A stretch of 64,000 bases of DNA from Brevibacillus composti (GCF_016406105.1 NZ_CP066308.1:2019501-2083500), one strand, 5' to 3'; positions 9,300-18,535 are shown, counted from the first letter of the stretch. The notes: a model not told the origin generated them from the sequence alone. Made by a program: numbers and translations.

Positions 9300-9923
9300 T
9301 TAATGAATGAGACGGTAGACACCAATCACTTTCCCCAGAATGGTCACCGAATCCAGAATAATCGGTTCCATCGTTGAGTTTTCCGGCTGCAGGCGGAAGT
9401 GATGTTTCTCTTTGAAGAATCGCTTCACGGTCGCTTCGTCTTCCTCTGTCATGGCGACGACGATGTCTCCGTTATTGGCCACGCTTTGCTGGCGGACGAT
9501 GACGTAATCCCCGTCGAGGATGCCGGCTTCGATCATGCTGTCGCCGGAGACGCGGAGCATGTACACCTTGTCCGATGTTACGATGCTGTCCGGGAGGGGG
9601 AAGTATTCCTCGACCTGCTCCACGGCCGTAATGGGCTGGCCGGCGGTAACTTTACCGATCACCGGCACGCGAACGACGGAGACGTCAAAGTCATCCTGGA
9701 ACCGCTCTTCTTCTCGCAACAGCTCAATCGCACGCGGCTTGGTAGGATCTCGGCGAATCAATCCCTTTTTCTCCAGCCGGGCAAGATGACCGTGCACAGT
9801 AGAACTGGAAGCAAGTCCGACAGCTTCGCCAATCTCGCGAACGGAAGGGGGATAACCCTTGTCCCGCACTTCTTTGCGAATGAAATCGATAATGGCTTGC
9901 TGTCTATTTGATAGTTTGGACAT
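9300..9923 (-). CDS. lexA: SOS repressor LexA
   Basis: 207 aa. An N-terminal winged helix ([21 protein letters not shown], residues 27-47) is followed by the S24 latent protease domain: cleavage site Ala94-Gly95, nucleophile Ser129 in GDSM and general base Lys167. RecA-stimulated self-cleavage lifts repression of DNA-repair genes. The start ATG at 9923 was chosen because the frame upstream is the operator region. It is divergent from the yneA-like gene; the 157 bp between them holds several LexA boxes. Confidence 0.97.
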   Translation of the reverse strand: MSKLSNRQQAIIDFIRKEVRDKGYPPSVREIGEAVGLASSSTVHGHLARLEKKGLIRRDPTKPRAIELLREEERFQDDFDVSVVRVPVIGKVTAGQPITAVEQVEEYFPLPDSIVTSDKVYMLRVSGDSMIEAGILDGDYVIVRQQSVANNGDIVVAMTEEDEATVKRFFKEKHHFRLQPENSTMEPIILDSVTILGKVIGVYRLIH

Positions 9924-9944
9924 AGACCACACCTCTATTTTCTC

Positions 9945-10064
9945 GAACATGTTTTCTATATTATACCATGGGATCTTGCGTTCGACAAACATAAGTTCGA
10001 CTTTTTTCTTGACATGAACAAATGTTCGCATTATGATGAGAACAAGATGATAGAACGTACGTTT
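9945..10064. promoter_or_regulatory. LexA operator cluster in the lexA/yneA intergenic region
   Basis: Four candidate boxes of the form GAAC-N4-GTTC: a perfect one, GAACAAATGTTC at 10016-10027, and three single-mismatch versions, GAACATGTTTTC (9945-9956), AAACATAAGTTC (9987-9998) and GAACGTACGTTT (10053-10064). Their number and position fit SOS control of both divergent genes, as in B. subtilis. Confidence 0.85.
10009..10037 (+). promoter_or_regulatory. yneA promoter with LexA box in the spacer
   Basis: TTGACA (10009-10014) and TATGAT (10032-10037) are separated by 17 bp; the perfect LexA box occupies most of that spacer, so bound LexA would block polymerase directly. Confidence 0.85.
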
Positions 10065-10080
10065 GCAGGGGGATGAAATT

Positions 10081-10437
10081 ATGAGCACAAGAACGATGAC
10101 GAATCGATTTGCGAAACAGCCGGTCCGAAAAGTACGCTGGGGAATTACGCGAGGACAAGCCATTCTGTTCTTCGCTGCCTTCACTCTCTTTTTTTATACA
10201 TTGACCGAACTAGTGTTTGCGTCAGAGGAAAATGATCAACATGCGGTACAAGAGGTGCAGCCTGTCGTGGAGGTGACTGTCCAGCCGGGAGACAGTCTGT
10301 GGACGATTGCGGTCGCATACCAGGGTGACTCCACCAAAGACGTGCGCGATCTGGTCTATCAAATTCAGAAGTGGAACAAGCTGGACGGGGCGATCATTCA
10401 TCCGGGACAGACCATCGAGATTCCGCTTCAGCCCTGA
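10081..10437 (+). CDS. yneA: YneA-like SOS cell-division inhibitor (LysM protein)
   Basis: 118 aa; the ATG follows AGGGGG. A basic N-terminus and one transmembrane helix (about residues 27-45, [18 protein letters not shown]) precede an extracytoplasmic LysM domain ([15 protein letters not shown] to [12 protein letters not shown]). That is the architecture of YneA, which delays septation during DNA damage. The promoter carries a perfect LexA box. Unlike in B. subtilis, no yneB resolvase gene lies between this gene and ynzC. Confidence 0.88.
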   Translation: MSTRTMTNRFAKQPVRKVRWGITRGQAILFFAAFTLFFYTLTELVFASEENDQHAVQEVQPVVEVTVQPGDSLWTIAVAYQGDSTKDVRDLVYQIQKWNKLDGAIIHPGQTIEIPLQP

Positions 10438-10549
10438 CTCGGGCTTTGGCCGCCTGCTGCGACGGCTGTGGCTTTCCGCCGCCTCCTTGCTTCCCATCCG
10501 CGTTATGGTATAATAAAACGGCATTCATTGAAAGCGAGGGGAATCGGCT

Positions 10550-10753
10550 TTGGTATCAGACACAGAAATCAAACGGATCAATGAACTGGCCAAAAAATCC
10601 CGTGAAACCGGATTGACGGATGAAGAGAAGCAGGAGCAAAAAGTGCTGCGTCAGAAATATATTGATGCCGTGAAACTGTCGCTGTGCTCCAATCTGGATT
10701 CGATTCGTTATGTTGAAGACCTAGAGGAGAACAACGGCAAACCCAAACACTAA
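10550..10753 (+). CDS. ynzC: DUF896 family protein YnzC
   Basis: 67 aa, TTG start with GAGGGG 8 nt upstream. The sequence contains IKRINELAKKSRETGLT and QKVLRQKYIDAV, the helical hairpin that defines DUF896. The cellular role is unclear, though B. subtilis ynzC is an SOS-operon gene. Here it may have its own promoter (TTGCTT-N16-TATAAT, 10487-10514), so SOS control by read-through from yneA is uncertain. A terminator follows at 10779. Confidence 0.9.
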   Translation: MVSDTEIKRINELAKKSRETGLTDEEKQEQKVLRQKYIDAVKLSLCSNLDSIRYVEDLEENNGKPKH

Positions 10754-10778
10754 GAGAGCCGCATTCACATAAAAACAC

Positions 10779-10809
10779 GACATCCATGCTTTTGCTTGGG
10801 TGTCTTTTT
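10779..10809 (+). terminator. Terminator after ynzC
   Basis: The 8-bp stem GACATCCA / TGGGTGTC (one G-U pair) is followed by five T. Confidence 0.75.
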
Positions 10810-10843
10810 GTTCCATATGGAGAAAGGAAGGGGGAGCTGCGGC

Positions 10844-11212
10844 ATGATGGCATGGATGGCAGTGGCAATCGGCGGGGCAGTGGGCTCGGCACTCCGCTAT
10901 GGAATAGGTCAGGCGCTCAACCAGCCTGGCTGGCCCGCCGGGACGTGGGCAGCCAATGTGCTTGGTTCCTTTGCAATCGGGCTTTTTTATGTATGGGGGA
11001 AAGAAAAAGGTCTGCTCCCGGCGGATGTATATCTCTTGCTCACGACCGGACTGTTGGGCGGATTTACGACGTTTTCAACCTTTTCTTTGGAGGTTGTCGG
11101 CTTTGTCGGAGAGGGCTTGCTCGTGCGTGGACTCCTCTACGCAGGCGCCAGCATCATGCTCGGGCTTTTGGCTTGCGCGGCCGGGATCTGGCTGGGCAGA
11201 CAGGTATGGTAA
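10844..11212 (+). CDS. crcB: Fluoride exporter CrcB/FluC
   Basis: 122 aa; the start ATG has GGAAGGGGGAG upstream. Four predicted membrane helices. It shows the N-terminal GGAVGSALRYGIGQ motif, the WAANVLGSFAIGLF helix (N for fluoride path) and the signature GGFTTFSTFS with the phenylalanine-box/TM3 break. FluC subunits assemble as antiparallel dimers that leak fluoride out of the cell. Only one crcB copy is seen and there is no second paralogue next to it. No fluoride riboswitch could be recognised upstream. Confidence 0.9.
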   Translation: MMAWMAVAIGGAVGSALRYGIGQALNQPGWPAGTWAANVLGSFAIGLFYVWGKEKGLLPADVYLLLTTGLLGGFTTFSTFSLEVVGFVGEGLLVRGLLYAGASIMLGLLACAAGIWLGRQVW

Positions 11213-11255
11213 ACCGGACAGGTATGGCAATCCATAAGGAAGCGGAGAAGGGGGG

Positions 11256-13526
11256 ATGCAGATGACGATCCGTCATCCTGATTACGATTACGAGCAAAAG
11301 CGCTTGGATGAGACACGGATGATCATCCAAAAGGAAATCGATGCCCTGCGCAGGGATGTAAAAGAGGTCACCGACGACTACGTCAAGCAAGTCGTCAACT
11401 ACAAGAAGACAAAAGAGCTACGCTATCTGGAGGACCAGGGCCTGGAGAAGCCGTATTTTGGGCGTGTCGATTTTCTGAAGGACGAGACCTATGAAATGGA
11501 CCGTGTTTACATAGGCAAGAGGGGGATCGTTCGCCAGGACACCTTTGATTCCATCGTCGTCGACTGGCGGGCCCCGATTGCCAGTCTCTACTACAGCGGC
11601 GAGAGCAAGGACGCCTATTTCCGCAACGGCCGGGACATCGTGCGCGGAGAAGTGCGGTTGAAACGCAACTTTTCCATGCAAAACGGCAAAATCACCGGAA
11701 TTTACGATGGGGCGCTCAAAGAGAGCATTCAACGCGAGGTAGGCCATCCCGACGAATTTTTGGAAGAAGGCTACATCGACGAATTTTTGGCGGCCAATCT
11801 GAACGAAACCAATGACAGCAGACTGAAAGATATCGTCGCTACCATCCAGTCCGAGCAAAACGACATCATTCGGGCGGACAAGGACCGTCCCGTGGTGGTC
11901 CAAGGCGTCGCTGGAAGCGGAAAGACAACGATCGCACTTCATCGCCTCTCCTATCTGATCTACAACGATCAGGACACCATGCTGTCAAAGAAATTTATGG
12001 TCTTCGCCCCGAACCGCTTGTTCCTCACCTATATCTCCGACGTATTGCCCGAATTGGGCGTAGAGGACGTCCAGCAGTCAACTTTTCTCGATTGGGCCGC
12101 CAAACTGGTGAAAGCGCTTCTGCCCAAAGGCTGGCGTATCATGGACCCGCACAAGCCGCTGCACCTCTTTTTTGAAGACGGCCACAGCGAGCGGGAGAGG
12201 CAAATCGCCCTTCGCAGGCTTCGCTTCAAGGGATCCTTGGCCTTCCGCGAAGCGCTGCACCAGTATCTGCTCCATGTGGCGGAGACGAGAATTGCCTATA
12301 AAAAACTGAGCTTTGTCTATAAGCGGACGAACCATGTCTTTGCGATTCCGGGAGAGGAGATCCGGGAGCTGTTTGCCCGCACCTATGCCCATCTTCCTTA
12401 CCGGCGGCGCTTGGAAGCGGTACGGAAGCATGTGAAGCAGGAAGTGAACAAGCAGCTGTTTTCCCACCTGCGGGATCAGAAGATCGATCTCGACAAACAG
12501 GGTCTCGCTCGCTTTGAAAAAATGATTGACCAGCTGCTCGACAGCTATTTTGGCATTTTCCCGGAACTGACGGCCTTTGAAGCCTATCAGGAACTCTTGA
12601 CCGATCTCTCATTGCTGATGCAGCTGGCAGGTGGAGCTGGACATGAGGAAATGACAGCGGAAGTGATCCAGGATATTTCTTCGTCGAGCGCGGAGATTTT
12701 TGCCGCCGAGCGGATCGAGCCGGAGGATGTCGCTCCTCTGCTGTATCTTCGCCATTTAATCGAAGGGCTGGAGCAGGAGGATTACTTCGATCACAGCGTG
12801 GTCGATGAAGCACAGGACCTGAGCGCGATGGAACTGGCCGTCATCCGCCTCGTCACCAAGAGGGATTCACTTACCGTCGTGGGCGATATTGCGCAGGGAA
12901 TCCATGCTTACAGGGGGCTGCAATCCTGGGAGGAGCTGCTGGATGGCGTATTTGTACAGCCGAAAGGGGTCTATTACACCCTCTCCCAGAGCTATCGCTC
13001 TACCATCGAGATCATGCGCTGCGCAAACGAGGTCCTGCGCAAAATCCGCTTGCCGGAAACCGTGATGGCAAAGCCGGTCCTAAGACATGGAGAAGTCCCC
13101 GAACGAATCTCCTGGGACGGGAATGGACTGCCGGTGGAATATCTGGCACAGCGCGTGGAGGCATATCGAAGCGAAGGCTTCCAATCTATCGCATTGGTCG
13201 CCAAAAATGGGGAGGCCAGCAAAAAAGCGTACAAAGCATTGCGCTCTCACATCGAAGGCATCCAGCTGCTGGGCGTAAAGGATGCACAGTTCCCCGGCGG
13301 TATCGTCGTGATGCCGGCCTATTTGACAAAAGGCTTGCAGTTTGACGTCGTGATCGTCTTGGACAGCGAGGAGTACGAGGAGACGGAATGGGATACCAAG
13401 CTCTTGTACGTGGTGATGACGAGGCCGGTGCATCGGCTCGTCTTGCTGCATCGCGCGAGCCGGATGAGTCCGCTCATCGCTGCAATTCCGCCCGCGCTCT
13501 ACAAGCAGAGTGAGCTGTCGAAGTAA
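11256..13526 (+). CDS. helD: RNA polymerase recycling helicase HelD
   Basis: 756 aa; start ATG behind GGAGAAGGGGGG (a second ATG is two codons on). Superfamily 1 UvrD-like ATPase: an N-terminal charged coiled coil (residues 10-60) that in HelD enters the polymerase secondary channel, the VVDWRAPIASLYY region, Walker A GVAGSGKTTIALHR near residue 218, Walker B SVVDEAQDLS near 515, motif SQSYRST near 578 and the C-terminal QFDVVIVLDSEEYEE/VVMTRPVHRL helicase motifs. It clears stalled RNA polymerase from DNA. It stands alone, not in an obvious operon. Confidence 0.92.
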   Translation: MQMTIRHPDYDYEQKRLDETRMIIQKEIDALRRDVKEVTDDYVKQVVNYKKTKELRYLEDQGLEKPYFGRVDFLKDETYEMDRVYIGKRGIVRQDTFDSIVVDWRAPIASLYYSGESKDAYFRNGRDIVRGEVRLKRNFSMQNGKITGIYDGALKESIQREVGHPDEFLEEGYIDEFLAANLNETNDSRLKDIVATIQSEQNDIIRADKDRPVVVQGVAGSGKTTIALHRLSYLIYNDQDTMLSKKFMVFAPNRLFLTYISDVLPELGVEDVQQSTFLDWAAKLVKALLPKGWRIMDPHKPLHLFFEDGHSERERQIALRRLRFKGSLAFREALHQYLLHVAETRIAYKKLSFVYKRTNHVFAIPGEEIRELFARTYAHLPYRRRLEAVRKHVKQEVNKQLFSHLRDQKIDLDKQGLARFEKMIDQLLDSYFGIFPELTAFEAYQELLTDLSLLMQLAGGAGHEEMTAEVIQDISSSSAEIFAAERIEPEDVAPLLYLRHLIEGLEQEDYFDHSVVDEAQDLSAMELAVIRLVTKRDSLTVVGDIAQGIHAYRGLQSWEELLDGVFVQPKGVYYTLSQSYRSTIEIMRCANEVLRKIRLPETVMAKPVLRHGEVPERISWDGNGLPVEYLAQRVEAYRSEGFQSIALVAKNGEASKKAYKALRSHIEGIQLLGVKDAQFPGGIVVMPAYLTKGLQFDVVIVLDSEEYEETEWDTKLLYVVMTRPVHRLVLLHRASRMSPLIAAIPPALYKQSELSK

Positions 13527-13571
13527 GGAGCAGGCATCGGCTTTTTATTTTGCTTGCATGAACATGCAAAA

Positions 13572-13606
13572 CCCCCGCTTGCTTTGTATGCGAGCGGGGG
13601 CCAGGG
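13572..13606 (-). terminator. Terminator of the HesB/IscA-like gene
   Basis: The stem CCCCCGCTTGC / GCGAGCGGGGG reads on the minus strand into a TTTTG run. It lies just past the stop codon at 13612. Confidence 0.75.
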
Positions 13607-13611
13607 AGACA

Positions 13612-13914
13612 TTAATGATCGCCGTGATTTCCCTTGGAAGGGTTGGTGATGACATAGCCTTCCTGCGGGGTATAGAGGTAATCAATGACGATGCCGTCCA
13701 GCAACGGTTCGTCTTTTTTCAAAATCACATCAATCTCTTTATCCGTGGCGATGACGACATCGTCCTCAGTCGGCTTGTCCAGTGCCAGGCCGTAATGGGC
13801 GTGATCGCCGTGAGCATGGGTTATGTAGGCGCGGAGCTTCAGTTCCTTGTCTGCTTCCTGTTCCAGCACAGTGCTAAGCTGCTTGGCGGCGTTTCGGGTA
13901 ATTTTTACCTTCAT
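13612..13914 (-). CDS. HesB/IscA-like protein without cysteines
   Basis: 100 aa. MKVKITRNAAKQL and the later DYLYTPQEGYVITNPSKGNHGDH fit the Fe-S biogenesis (HesB/IscA) beta fold. The three cysteines that hold iron or a cluster in IscA are absent; the protein has no cysteine at all. It is instead rich in histidine (THAHGDHAHYG in the middle, NHGDH at the end). Histidine-based metal binding or a non-metal role is inference. Single gene with its own terminator, divergent from the aldolase gene. Confidence 0.7.
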   Translation of the reverse strand: MKVKITRNAAKQLSTVLEQEADKELKLRAYITHAHGDHAHYGLALDKPTEDDVVIATDKEIDVILKKDEPLLDGIVIDYLYTPQEGYVITNPSKGNHGDH

Positions 13915-14028
13915 CAGTCAGTCTCCCTTGTCATTGGTATCGTACCTCTTCATATTAGCAAACCGGTAAATCTTGATGCAACGCAAGAAAGTGTTACAAT
14001 ATTCCAAGCGAGAGAGGAGAGGGAACAT

Positions 14029-15051
14029 ATGCCGATCGATTTCAGAAGTGATACCGTAACCAAGCCCACGGAAGAGATGAAGCGTGCCATGCTCGAAGCC
14101 GAAGTCGGTGACGATGTATACGGGGAAGACCCGACAGTAAATCGCTTGGAAAAGTTGGCCGCCGAGATATTGGGAAAGGAGGCTGCGCTGTTCGTTACCA
14201 GCGGTACGCAGGGCAACCAGCTGGCCGTGCTCACCCATTGCGTCAATGGCGATGAGGTGATTATGGAAGCGGATTCCCATATCTTTTACTCCGAGGGCGG
14301 GGCGGTTGCAGCGCTGGCGGGAGTTCAGACGAGAACCATCAATGGCGAGCGTGGCGTCATTACCCCGGAGGCCATCGCAAGAGCCGTCCGCAGCCGGAAT
14401 ATACACTTCCCCCGGACACGCTTGCTCTGCATGGAAAATACGCATAATCGCGCAGGCGGAGCGGTCATCAGCCCCGAACAAATGAAAGCGGCTTATGAGG
14501 CTGCGCACAGCAGAGGTGTCGCTGTCCATCTGGATGGCGCGCGGCTGTTCAATGCTGCGGTGGCGCTTAAGCGGGAGATATCCGACTTTACGCGCTATGC
14601 GGATACGGTGCAAGTCTGTTTGTCCAAAGGATTGAGTGCGCCAATCGGCTCCGTTTTGGCCGGCAGCCGGGATTTTATCGAAGAAGCCCGCTGGTGGCGC
14701 AAAAAGCTGGGCGGCGGCATGCGCCAGGCCGGGTATATCGCGGCGCCCGGAATCCTCGCATTAACCGAGATGGTGCCGAGACTGGAAGAAGACCATCATC
14801 GCGCAAAGCGTTTGGCGGAGGGCTTGCGCCAGCTCTCATTGACCGTTGAGCCCGTCGAAACCAATATCGTACTGGTACATACCGAGCGTGCGGGGATGAA
14901 TGCTGTCCAATTTCTGGAACAGCTCGCAGAGCGAGGTGTGCTCGCGGTCGATTTCGACGAGTCATTGGTCCGCTTTACGACTCATCGCCATATCACAGAT
15001 CAGGACATCCAAGCCGCGCTTACCGCCGTGGAGGCGATTCTCCCGGCATAG
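14029..15051 (+). CDS. ltaE: Low-specificity L-threonine aldolase
   Basis: 340 aa. ATG start with AGAGAGGAGAGGG upstream; the frame stays open much further upstream but that stretch is antisense to the IscA-like gene. PLP fold-type I: DFRSDTVTKPTEEM, GDDVYGEDPTVN, FVTSGTQGNQLA, VHLDGARLFNAA and the Schiff-base lysine in VCLSKGLSAPIGS. It cleaves L-threonine or allo-threonine to glycine and acetaldehyde. A GC-rich 10-bp hairpin without a T tract follows at 15093-15122. Confidence 0.93.
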   Translation: MPIDFRSDTVTKPTEEMKRAMLEAEVGDDVYGEDPTVNRLEKLAAEILGKEAALFVTSGTQGNQLAVLTHCVNGDEVIMEADSHIFYSEGGAVAALAGVQTRTINGERGVITPEAIARAVRSRNIHFPRTRLLCMENTHNRAGGAVISPEQMKAAYEAAHSRGVAVHLDGARLFNAAVALKREISDFTRYADTVQVCLSKGLSAPIGSVLAGSRDFIEEARWWRKKLGGGMRQAGYIAAPGILALTEMVPRLEEDHHRAKRLAEGLRQLSLTVEPVETNIVLVHTERAGMNAVQFLEQLAERGVLAVDFDESLVRFTTHRHITDQDIQAALTAVEAILPA

Positions 15052-15092
15052 GCCGATCATCTTTCAGACCTGGAAAAAATGGGGCAGGAGAA

Positions 15093-15122
15093 GATGCGGT
15101 ACTGCTTCGGGCGTACCGCATC
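15093..15122 (+). terminator. Hairpin after ltaE, weak terminator
   Basis: The perfect 10-bp stem GATGCGGTAC / GTACCGCATC has no T run. It may stop or process the ltaE transcript ahead of the converging germination genes. Confidence 0.4.
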
Positions 15123-15175
15123 CGCTTCGCCCTCTCCCCATACTTCCGCTTCCCTGTTCCTGCTGGGAGGCCACC

Positions 15176-16399
15176 TCATCCCTTCTCTTTCCCCTTGAGC
15201 GCGAAATCCAGCGCTTGCACCTTCACTTCGACATGAATGGGAATCTTGCTGAACCGCTCGTCCCAGTCCATTTCCAGTTTGCGCCAGACTTCCGGGTAAC
15301 GGATATGCAGTTTTTTTCCAAATCCCGCCACGTCGGCTTGGAATTCCTTCTGGATTTTTTGCAGACTGTTCTCGATCAGTTTTTTTATCTGTTCGGCTGT
15401 TGCCTGCTCGATTTTTTTCATATAGGCACGATCAAAAGCGTTTTCCTTCAGATTCCAATCTTCTCCCAGACTCCCCTCGGCATCCACTTTGACGGTAAAG
15501 GAGACTTGGCCGTTTTTGACTTGCGGAATAATCCTGCTCTTCGCTTTATCAATTTCAAAAGAGAAGGGTTCTCCCCCTTTTTCAATCGCGGATTCGATGA
15601 TCCCGCCCACATGCGATTCCTCCGATTTGCCGCTTCCCTGGATCAGGTTGATGCCGGCAGTCTCCGCTTCGCTCAGCCAGCCGAGCATTTTCCCGGTTTT
15701 TCCGTTGATGACGGCCCCTCCCGCCAATTTCATCTCCTTTTGATGGACGACGACCCGGGGGACGAGGAAGCAGCGTTTGGTCGCCAAGTTTTCTGACGCG
15801 GTTCCCACGGAGATCGGCATGGCGATATGATTCGACTTCGACAGGTTATTGACCAGATTGAGCAATTCCAGAGAAGGCAGGTCTTCATTTTTTGTCTGGG
15901 CCTCCAGCACATCCTGGCCCCGTCCTTTTGCAATCGTCAGGTAGACCGTCCGGCGCATTTCATTGTTGCGTAGGTAGAGGTTCAACAATTGGGCCATATT
16001 GATTCGACGAGCGACGTCCTCGCCGAGAATGACGATCTTGAGATGCATGAAATAGGGGGGACGGCCGGTCCGCGTAGAGGTTTCCCGAAGGATCTGAAAA
16101 GCGGTGTCTCCCGTACTGGTTACATTCAAATACGGCTTTTGGTTGGAAGGGTTGCTTCTATTGCCGCCGCCGACGATTTTGTGATTGACGTGCTGAAAGG
16201 TCAGCGACAAGGGAATCAACTTTTTGTGCTGGTGTTTGCTCTCTGTTTCGTTTGGCCGATCCTGGGCCGTATGGGAATCGATAGACATGCCAATCGTGAT
16301 GCCCAGTTCTTCAATCTCGCGTCGATCCCAACAGCTGCTCGAAAGTAAGCTGCCCAGCAGCAAAAGCAGCGTGAACAGGTATCTTTTCCGGAGCATCAT
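15176..16399 (-). CDS. Ger(x)C-type spore germination lipoprotein
   Basis: 407 aa. Signal peptide with lipobox LLSSSCWDRREIEELG, the usual start of mature GerAC-type proteins. Later family landmarks include ETSTRTGRPPYFMHLKIVILGEDVAR and the C-terminal GFGKKLHIRYPEVWRKL. It is the C subunit of a nutrient germinant receptor, placed on the outer face of the inner spore membrane. It overlaps the end of the B gene by 4 nt, as normal in a gerA operon. It looks intact, but its A and B partners are broken, so it is probably no longer useful. Confidence 0.9.
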   Translation of the reverse strand: MMLRKRYLFTLLLLLGSLLSSSCWDRREIEELGITIGMSIDSHTAQDRPNETESKHQHKKLIPLSLTFQHVNHKIVGGGNRSNPSNQKPYLNVTSTGDTAFQILRETSTRTGRPPYFMHLKIVILGEDVARRINMAQLLNLYLRNNEMRRTVYLTIAKGRGQDVLEAQTKNEDLPSLELLNLVNNLSKSNHIAMPISVGTASENLATKRCFLVPRVVVHQKEMKLAGGAVINGKTGKMLGWLSEAETAGINLIQGSGKSEESHVGGIIESAIEKGGEPFSFEIDKAKSRIIPQVKNGQVSFTVKVDAEGSLGEDWNLKENAFDRAYMKKIEQATAEQIKKLIENSLQKIQKEFQADVAGFGKKLHIRYPEVWRKLEMDWDERFSKIPIHVEVKVQALDFALKGKEKG

Positions 16400-17182
16400 G
16401 CTTTTTCCACTCCCGAACCGTTTTGTTGATCCTGCCTTTTCCGAAGCAGCACAGCCAGGAGGAGCAAAGACAACGGGATCAGCAAAGAGGTTAGCAAGGA
16501 AGCATTCCCGATTATAAGCCCCAGTCCCAGAGCTTCGTTCAGATCCTCCGGATACAGGGCGATTCCGTACATCACCGGGATCAGCAGGAGCATCACGCGC
16601 TTCTTTTTCCAACCGAATAGCAGGTGGATACCCAGGGAGGCCAGGTAGAGATTGATAAAAAATGTCGTAAACATATTCAGGATCCATATGCTGATGAAAA
16701 AGATCTCGAAGTGTTCAAAAAAGGCGCCGGGAAACTCAATTTGTTTGACGAACTCCATCGTCGGCCATGTCAGTGTCTTTACCTCCTCCAGCGTCAGGGA
16801 GCCAATGACCATGATGACGATAATCATGTAGATGATGGTGACGAGAGCCATGCCTGCCAACAGGGGCCAAAACGCCTTTTTTGCATGTCTCGTGTAGGCC
16901 AGCAGAAACAGGATGATTTCGAAGCCCGAAAATGCCTGCGAAGTGGAGAGCACACCGGGTGCGAGCGGTGCGAATCCTGTGGGGAAAACGATTGCTCAGC
17001 ACCAGACAAATCCACATCGCCACGCTGGAGATGATTCCTCCCAAAATGACATCGATCCACACGTCCGGGGTCCCGACATCCTCCGCGACGACGCGAGGAA
17101 GGGTAAGGATGGCGACCCCAAATACAGTGGAGATGACTGTGATCGTCAACTGAAACGGTGGAAAGAGGGCCACGGACACCAC
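16396..17182 (-). pseudogene. GerAB-type germination permease, internal deletion and frameshift
   Basis: The N-terminus (67 codons from a GTG at 17182; TLPRVVAEDVGTPDVWIDV, then LVLSNRFP) and the C-terminal half (from GFAPLAPGVLSTSQAFSGFE to the stop at 16396) are both clearly GerAB, an APC-superfamily permease of about 365 aa. They lie in different frames and join near 16985. Roughly 95 residues covering helices 3-5 are missing. The remaining 787 nt is not a multiple of three, so no full product can be made. It starts 5 bp after the A gene and overlaps the C gene. Confidence 0.88.
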
Positions 17183-17187
17183 TCTCC

Positions 17188-18324
17188 TTATGGTTTAGAT
17201 GGATCGGAACGTTTTCGGTCAAGCGGGTGAAACATCGAGGGGCGTTTGCTTAACAAGCGATTGATCGAAGTGCGAACAAACAGATTTCTCCATACAGAAG
17301 CGCCCAGCATCATGACAAAGCGAAGCAAGCGAATAGAAATAGCTGCTGTATACTGCGGAAAGGCGAAATTGGAGATCGCCGTGAGCGCCACGACCACGAC
17401 CATAATGGGACTGACGATACCGGCTTCTACGGCCGATTGGCCGATCTTCGTCGGTAAAAGCCCCTGATGATAAGAGACCAGTGCGATGTACAAGGAAGGC
17501 AGAAAGAGAGCAAAAAACAGAGCCAGGTAGCGGAGCGCGCGGATGAGCGACGCAGGAATCCAGCGCTCATACTAATCCTCAGGTGACTGCATCAGCATCG
17601 GGAATGTCACCGGAACGATTAGCGCAAAGGGAGTGCCCTCGATCAGGATGGCGATGCGGCCTTCCAGCAGAGCACCTTCCACGCGGTCGGGCCGTTCCGT
17701 ATTCTGCACCTGGGGAAAAGGCGAGTGTTTGTTGTCCTGGATGTAATTCTCGATGTAGCCTGATTCGATCGGATCATCAATGTCGATGCTGCCCAGCCTC
17801 CGTCTGACTTCGTCGATGAGCTCCTGATTGGCCAAACCGCGGAGATAACAGATCACGACTTCCTTTCGGCCCCTTCTGCCGATGGTCATCGACTCAAAAG
17901 TCAGATGCGGATCATGGATACGTCTCCGCAGGATCGCCGTATTTTCGCTGATGGCTTCGACAAAGCCGATGCGCGGCCCCCTGACCAGCACCTCGGTGGG
18001 AGGCTCTTCCTGCTGGCGGGAGGCTTCCTTGGCTGTTCCAAAGACCAAGCCCTGCGCAGACTGATCAAACAGCACGCAGGTATTCCCGTACAAAATCTTG
18101 GAGAGTGTTTGCTCAACGCTGGTCACCTGGGAGATGCTCCCAAACGTGCTGGCATCCCTGGTGAACGATTCCAGATGCTGGCGGTATTGCTCGGGATGGG
18201 CATTGACCTGGCTGAGCAAGCCTTCCACCTCACTCTTTTTCCAATCGGTTCGCCTGCAGGGTGGACCAGCCATGTGGAGGGAGTATTTCAACCGCAGCCA
18301 AGGAATACTAGAGGTATCCAACAA
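17188..18324 (-). pseudogene. GerAA-type germinant receptor subunit, multiply disrupted
   Basis: Recognisable GerAA core: GPRIGFVEAISENTAILRRRI, VVICYLRGLANQELI, GYIENYIQDN and PFPQVQNTERPDRV. Three lesions are visible. A TAG at 17572-17574 replaces a tyrosine codon right after QSPED, in the same frame as the continuing YERWIPASLIRALRYL. About 55 codons are missing in frame between GLLPT and IGQSAVEAGIVSP. The N-terminal domain is short and its first about 40 residues do not look like GerAA. It is the first gene of the operon, directly before the broken B gene. Confidence 0.85.
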
Positions 18325-18337
18325 AAGGGAAAGAGGG

Positions 18338-18535
18338 ATGCCGATGATCTCTGCGAATCAGAGGAACCTGGTGCAAAACCAGATGCAGCGTGACGAGAGC
18401 AAAATCGTTAACATTGTGCTGAGCGATGCGAGGCAAGTGGCGGGAGAAATAGACAGAGCCACCCATCAGGGTGTATTCCTGACAGATGGCAGCTATTATC
18501 GTTATGCCGATATTCGCGAAATCAACGGTTTATAA
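18338..18535 (+). CDS. Small hypothetical protein (65 aa)
   Basis: The ATG is preceded by AAGGGAAAGAGGG. The protein is polar, with QNQMQRDESKIVNIVLSDAR then GVFLTDGSYYRYADIREING, a mixed helix/strand pattern without membrane segments. I do not recognise the family. It starts next to the damaged gerAA gene and diverges from it; the esterase gene on the other strand ends 16 bp beyond its stop. Confidence 0.6.
   Translation: MPMISANQRNLVQNQMQRDESKIVNIVLSDARQVAGEIDRATHQGVFLTDGSYYRYADIREINGL

Noticed and set aside
10754..10843. Fluoride riboswitch in front of crcB
   Set aside because: The only structure here is the ynzC terminator; the conserved fluoride-switch segments could not be found.
13510..14028. 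In-frame upstream extension of the threonine aldolase (173 codons)
   Set aside because: It lies antisense to the IscA-like gene; the ATG at 14029 has an ideal ribosome site and matches the normal N-terminus of the family.
17572..17574. In-frame TAG in the GerAA-type gene as a pyrrolysine or readthrough codon
   Set aside because: The gene carries a deletion too and its neighbour is frameshifted; a nonsense mutation in a dead operon is simpler. No pyrrolysine genes are in the window.
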